A stretch of 64,000 nucleotides of DNA from Rhodoblastus sp963703385 (GTDB taxonomy: Bacteria; Pseudomonadota; Alphaproteobacteria; Rhizobiales; Beijerinckiaceae): NCBI GenBank assembly GCA_963703385.1, contig OY969816.1, forward strand, positions 372,001 through 436,000. Reading direction: 5' to 3'. Made by a program: the position numbers and the translations under genes. The number at the start of each line of letters is the position of its first letter. Within the stretch, counting starts at the first letter, position 1. The notes beneath the pieces are model-generated. The model was not told where the DNA came from. It saw nothing but the letters and a program-made list of their open reading frames with translations, and did no database searches. Below, piece after piece: positions 61,059 to 64,000 of the stretch.

Positions 61059-62975
61059 GTTTCGCTTCGGCGCCGGCAGGATTTCGAAGGCGATATAGGG
61101 CGTTCCCTTGAGCGGGACGGGTTTCAGCCAGGCTGGCGCGTGGCGGGCGGCGATCTGCGCCGCCAGGCCATCCGGGGCCTTTTCCACATAGGATTGGAAA
61201 AAGCGGTCCTTGGTGACGCAGAGGAAAAGCCAGCGCGCGCCTGAGGTCCGCGCCAGCGCCTCGGCCTGCTCCGGCGGCCCGGCCAGGATATGAAGCGCGA
61301 GCAGGTTGCCATGATTGTCGCGGTGATAGGGCGCCGCGAGCACGGCGTGGGGGGTATGCGCCAGCAGGAACGGACCGGCGTCGATTTGCGAAATGACCAG
61401 TCCCGCGGGAAGGCGGGCCAGGGGCGGGAAAGCTTCGGGCGCCCGGCAGCTGTCGGTCGTCGCTTCCGCGCCGGAAGCGGGCGTCGTCGCCGCCTTCGCC
61501 GGATCGGGCGCCCAGATCAGGCTCGTCGCGATCGCCACGCCGAAACGCGAAACGGCCAGGACCGAGATCATCTGCGCCAGCGGGCCGCCGAACGCGGGAT
61601 TCCAGCTCATCAGCTTGTCGCACAAGGGAGCGACGAGGCCGAGGGCGCCGAGGGCGATCAGCGGGGCGGTCGAGCCGAGGGCGCGGATATGGGCGGCCGA
61701 GACGGCGCCGCCCGCGAAAAGGAGGGCGCCGAGCAGGATCCAGCGGCTCAGGCTGACGTGATCGCCACGCGCCGCTGCGAGCTTCGCGCTCAGGGCGACG
61801 CCCCCCAGCGAAAACAAGAAGGTGGTCAGCCATTCGGCGCGCGCCACCGGCTTGTCTTGCGAAAAAGCCAAGAACGACTTCATTTCGTTCACTTTCGCCA
61901 GCCAGAACACGCGCAGTTCGGGCGAGAGCGCCGCATAGGGGCCCTTGAGGACCGAAGGGAACAGCACCAGGGTCAAGGCGACGACGGCGGCGCCGACGGC
62001 AAGGCACGCCGCGAGGCGCGCGGGCCAGCGCTCCAGAGGCCAACGTTTCAAGGGCAGGCGCGCCAGCAGGAGAAAGGCCGCGGACGTGGCGAGAAAGGCG
62101 GTCAGATAGATGATCGACAAGGCGTCGGGTCGCGGATCGAGCCAGCGCGACGGCGGGATGGTGGCGACGAAGACGGCGGCGAGCGAGAGCGCCAGACCGC
62201 GCGCGAAGGCGACGAGGAGAGGTTTCGCGCCGTCGCCCATGACGATGAAGACAAGGGGCGGCGCCGCGAAAAGGACGATGAAGAAAGGCAGGTTTTCGAG
62301 GCCGACGCCCGCAGTCACGGCAATTCCCGCGCCGGCCAAAGCGGCGCGCCGCGCCCGCGCCGGATCGAGGGCTTCCGCCAGCGCCGCGACGGCGACGACG
62401 AGCCCGAGGATCTGGAGTCCGTGATGGTCGATGCGGCCGGGCGAGAACTGGATGTTCGCCACGCCGCTCAGCGCGACCGCGACCACCGCGGCCACCTCGT
62501 AGGCCTCGCCGAGGAAAGCGCGCCCGGCATAGGCGGCGGCGCGATACAGAGCGATGAGGGTCAGCGCCGGAAAGGCGATCCGCCCCGCGCGCTCGGCCGC
62601 CTCGGCCGGAAGGATCAGGCCGAAGGCGTAGACCAGCGGCGCAAGAATGGCGTCGACGATGCGCGACCAGTGCGACAACATGCCCTGCGGCGGGTCGAGC
62701 CGGTGCGCGACGAGGTCCCACCAGCTCTGCCCGGCGAGGAAATCGCGGGCCTGGACCATGCGCATGGCGTCGTCGGTGTCATAGAAAACGCCGGTCTTCC
62801 ACACCGCCGCCAGCTTGGAATAGGCCATCAGGAAGGAAAAGACAGTCGCGCCCAGGATCGCGAGCCAGAGGACAAGACTCCGCTGGGCCTCGGCGCTGAT
62901 CTGAGACCGAGGGGCGAAAGTCGTCGTTGCGTCGGTCAAAGAACTCTCCAGCGCCGGGTCCTGACGCTGGAGCAT
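61056..62975 (-). CDS. Polytopic membrane protein, GT-C glycosyltransferase-like
   Basis: 639 residues with about ten to twelve hydrophobic segments. The first loop has FYDTDDAMRMVQARDFLAGQ and the second SPGRIDHHGLQILGLVVAVA, acidic and DHH motifs typical of the STT3/PMT-like GT-C fold that uses polyprenyl-phosphate sugars. A C-terminal soluble domain follows (AGLVISQIDAGPFLLAHTPH). The stop codon lies within the right end of the 269-bp element, so the natural C-terminus may have been changed slightly. Substrate unknown. Confidence 0.8.
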   Translation of the reverse strand: MLQRQDPALESSLTDATTTFAPRSQISAEAQRSLVLWLAILGATVFSFLMAYSKLAAVWKTGVFYDTDDAMRMVQARDFLAGQSWWDLVAHRLDPPQGMLSHWSRIVDAILAPLVYAFGLILPAEAAERAGRIAFPALTLIALYRAAAYAGRAFLGEAYEVAAVVAVALSGVANIQFSPGRIDHHGLQILGLVVAVAALAEALDPARARRAALAGAGIAVTAGVGLENLPFFIVLFAAPPLVFIVMGDGAKPLLVAFARGLALSLAAVFVATIPPSRWLDPRPDALSIIYLTAFLATSAAFLLLARLPLKRWPLERWPARLAACLAVGAAVVALTLVLFPSVLKGPYAALSPELRVFWLAKVNEMKSFLAFSQDKPVARAEWLTTFLFSLGGVALSAKLAAARGDHVSLSRWILLGALLFAGGAVSAAHIRALGSTAPLIALGALGLVAPLCDKLMSWNPAFGGPLAQMISVLAVSRFGVAIATSLIWAPDPAKAATTPASGAEATTDSCRAPEAFPPLARLPAGLVISQIDAGPFLLAHTPHAVLAAPYHRDNHGNLLALHILAGPPEQAEALARTSGARWLFLCVTKDRFFQSYVEKAPDGLAAQIAARHAPAWLKPVPLKGTPYIAFEILPAPKRN

Positions 62976-63010
62976 GAAGGCAAGAGATTAAAAAGCTGCT
63001 AGCCGCTAGA

Positions 63011-63107
63011 GCATATTCCCAAAAAGTTGCAGACTTTTTGGACAAGAATATGCGTTGAAACAATGAGCTAGAGCATTCTTCCGATGCATAAGGAAGACAA
63101 AATGCTC
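63011..63107. repeat. Two Rhizobiales-type palindromic units before fabI end
   Basis: First unit: GCATATTC (63011-63018) with GAATATGC (63046-63053) and inner AAAAAGT/ACTTTTT. Second: GAGCATT (63071-63077) with AATGCTC (63101-63107) and inner CTTCC/GGAAG. The layout is like that of the repeat at 29005. They lie between the membrane-protein gene start and the fabI stop. Confidence 0.7.
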
Positions 63108-63113
63108 CAAGCG

Positions 63114-63932
63114 CTATTCCGTCTCGGCTTTCAGGCTGCCGGGCTGGGGCATCGAAATGATATTATAGCCCGCGTCGACGAAATGAATCTCGCCGGTGAC
63201 GCCGGCCGCGAGATCGGACAGCAGATAGAGCGCCGAGCCGCCGACGTCCTCGATGGTCACGGTGCGGCGCAGGGGCGCGTGGGCCTTCTGAAAATTGAAC
63301 ATGAAGCGGGCGTCGGCGATGCCGGCGCCGGCGAGCGTCCGGATCGGCCCGGCGGAAATGGCGTTGACCCTGATGTTCTGGGCGCCGAGATCGGCGGCGA
63401 GATAGCGCACGCTGGCCTCCAGCGCCGCCTTGGCCACGCCCATCACATTGTAATTGGGCATGACGCGGGTCGAGCCGCCATAAGTGAGCGTCAGAAGCGC
63501 GCCGCCGTTCGGCATGAGTTTTTGCGCTCGCTGGGCGATCTCGGTGAAGGAAAAGGCCGAGATGACCATGGTGCGCGAGAAGTTGTCGCGGGTGGTCGCG
63601 TCCACGTAGCGGCCCTTCAGCTCGTTCTTGTCCGAGAATCCGATGGCGTGGACGACGAAATCGAGCGTTCCCCAACTCTGTTCCAGCGCGGCGAACACCG
63701 CGTCCACGCTCGCCAGGTCCTCGACGTCGCAGGGCAAAGTGAGATGGGAGCCGAGGCTTTCGGCCAGAGGCTTGACGCGCTTGCCGAGGGCCTCGCCCTG
63801 GTAGGTGAAGGCGAGACCGGCGCCTTCCGCGGCAATCGCCTGCGCAATGCCCCAGGCGATCGAATGATCGTTGGCGACGCCCATGATGAGGCCGCGCTTG
63901 CCGGCCATCAGCCCCTTGCTGGAAAGATTCAT
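63114..63932 (-). CDS. fabI: Enoyl-ACP reductase FabI
   Basis: 272 residues. LIMGVANDHSIAWGIAQAIA (NADH-binding), LDFVVHAIGFSDKNELKGRY and the catalytic Tyr-x6-Lys in MPNYNVMGVAKAALEASVRY are all present. It performs the last reduction of fatty-acid elongation. The upstream gene is the ketoacyl synthase, and the order is that of Rhizobiales fabA-fabB-fabI. Confidence 0.97.
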   Translation of the reverse strand: MNLSSKGLMAGKRGLIMGVANDHSIAWGIAQAIAAEGAGLAFTYQGEALGKRVKPLAESLGSHLTLPCDVEDLASVDAVFAALEQSWGTLDFVVHAIGFSDKNELKGRYVDATTRDNFSRTMVISAFSFTEIAQRAQKLMPNGGALLTLTYGGSTRVMPNYNVMGVAKAALEASVRYLAADLGAQNIRVNAISAGPIRTLAGAGIADARFMFNFQKAHAPLRRTVTIEDVGGSALYLLSDLAAGVTGEIHFVDAGYNIISMPQPGSLKAETE

Positions 63933-63946
63933 GCACGAACTCTCGG

Positions 63947-64000
63947 TCAGGCGTCGATATGTTTGAAGATCAGCGTGGCGTTGGTGCCGCCGAAGCCGAA
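63947..64000 (-). CDS. fabB: 3-oxoacyl-ACP synthase, C-terminal end only
   Basis: Only the last 17 codons are in the window: FGFGGTNATLIFKHIDA and stop. GFGGTN is the conserved C-terminal motif of beta-ketoacyl-ACP synthases. FabB is inferred from its place next to fabI; FabF is possible. Confidence 0.7.
   Translation of the reverse strand, partial: FGFGGTNATLIFKHIDA

Noticed and set aside
1..64000. CRISPR array
   Set aside because: No regular series of short repeats with equal-length spacers and no cas-like gene was seen.

Overview
The window comes from a GC-rich alphaproteobacterium of the Rhizobiales type, most likely a methylotroph. The right third has the core order rimP-nusA-ylxR-infB-rbfA-truB ... 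rpsO-pnp ... fabI-fabB. Between truB and rpsO sit three genes of the kind that accompany PQQ methanol/alcohol dehydrogenases: a SoxH-like zinc hydrolase, a fused SoxYZ-like carrier and a CXXCW-motif protein. Genus is inferred from family knowledge only.

Positions about 8231-44747 are the body of an integrated conjugative or mobilisable element. Its right end is visible: a tyrosine integrase (43191-44504) lies next to a 46-bp 3' fragment of a tRNA-Gly(GCC) gene (44702-44747), the scar left when such elements insert into a tRNA gene. From left to right the element carries a coupling protein TraG/VirD4 with a small RHH-like partner, a relaxase, an IS66 element with a perfect 8-bp target duplication, a tightly overlapping mobility/maintenance operon (parA, DNA methyltransferase, RHH protein, DUF2840, TraF-like peptidase, DUF736, lytic transglycosylase), repA with an apparent origin in its 3' end, regulators, a duplicated DUF736 unit that brackets a RES/Xre toxin-antitoxin pair, a PIN/RHH pair, a DUF2493-Toprim-strawberry-notch block, a large ParB-like protein, a Doc/AbrB pair, a DUF932 protein, an AAA ATPase and a HigBA pair. 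No trb mating-pore genes are visible and the left end of the element is not in the window, so whether it is self-transmissible cannot be decided here.

Positions 1-8200 hold an accessory cluster of uncertain membership: a metallophosphoesterase, a dual-specificity phosphatase broken by a frameshift, an ADP-ribosylglycohydrolase, a SpoU-type RNA methyltransferase, a PD-(D/E)XK-like nuclease, a WYL regulator and several small unknown genes. The leftward genes at 1-2284 overlap as an operon. RNA repair or phosphate/ADP-ribose clean-up is a possible theme, but this is inference.

Several genes in the accessory part are interrupted by what look like single extra bases (dual-specificity phosphatase, DUF2285 protein, twice in the strawberry-notch protein). 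Remnants of a 3'-5' exonuclease, a second integrase, a second AAA ATPase, a helicase N-terminus and a membrane protein show repeated gain and loss. The chromosomal part (44748-64000) looks intact, apart from a 269-bp terminal-inverted-repeat element at 60790-61058 whose right arm contains the stop codon of a membrane glycosyltransferase-like gene.
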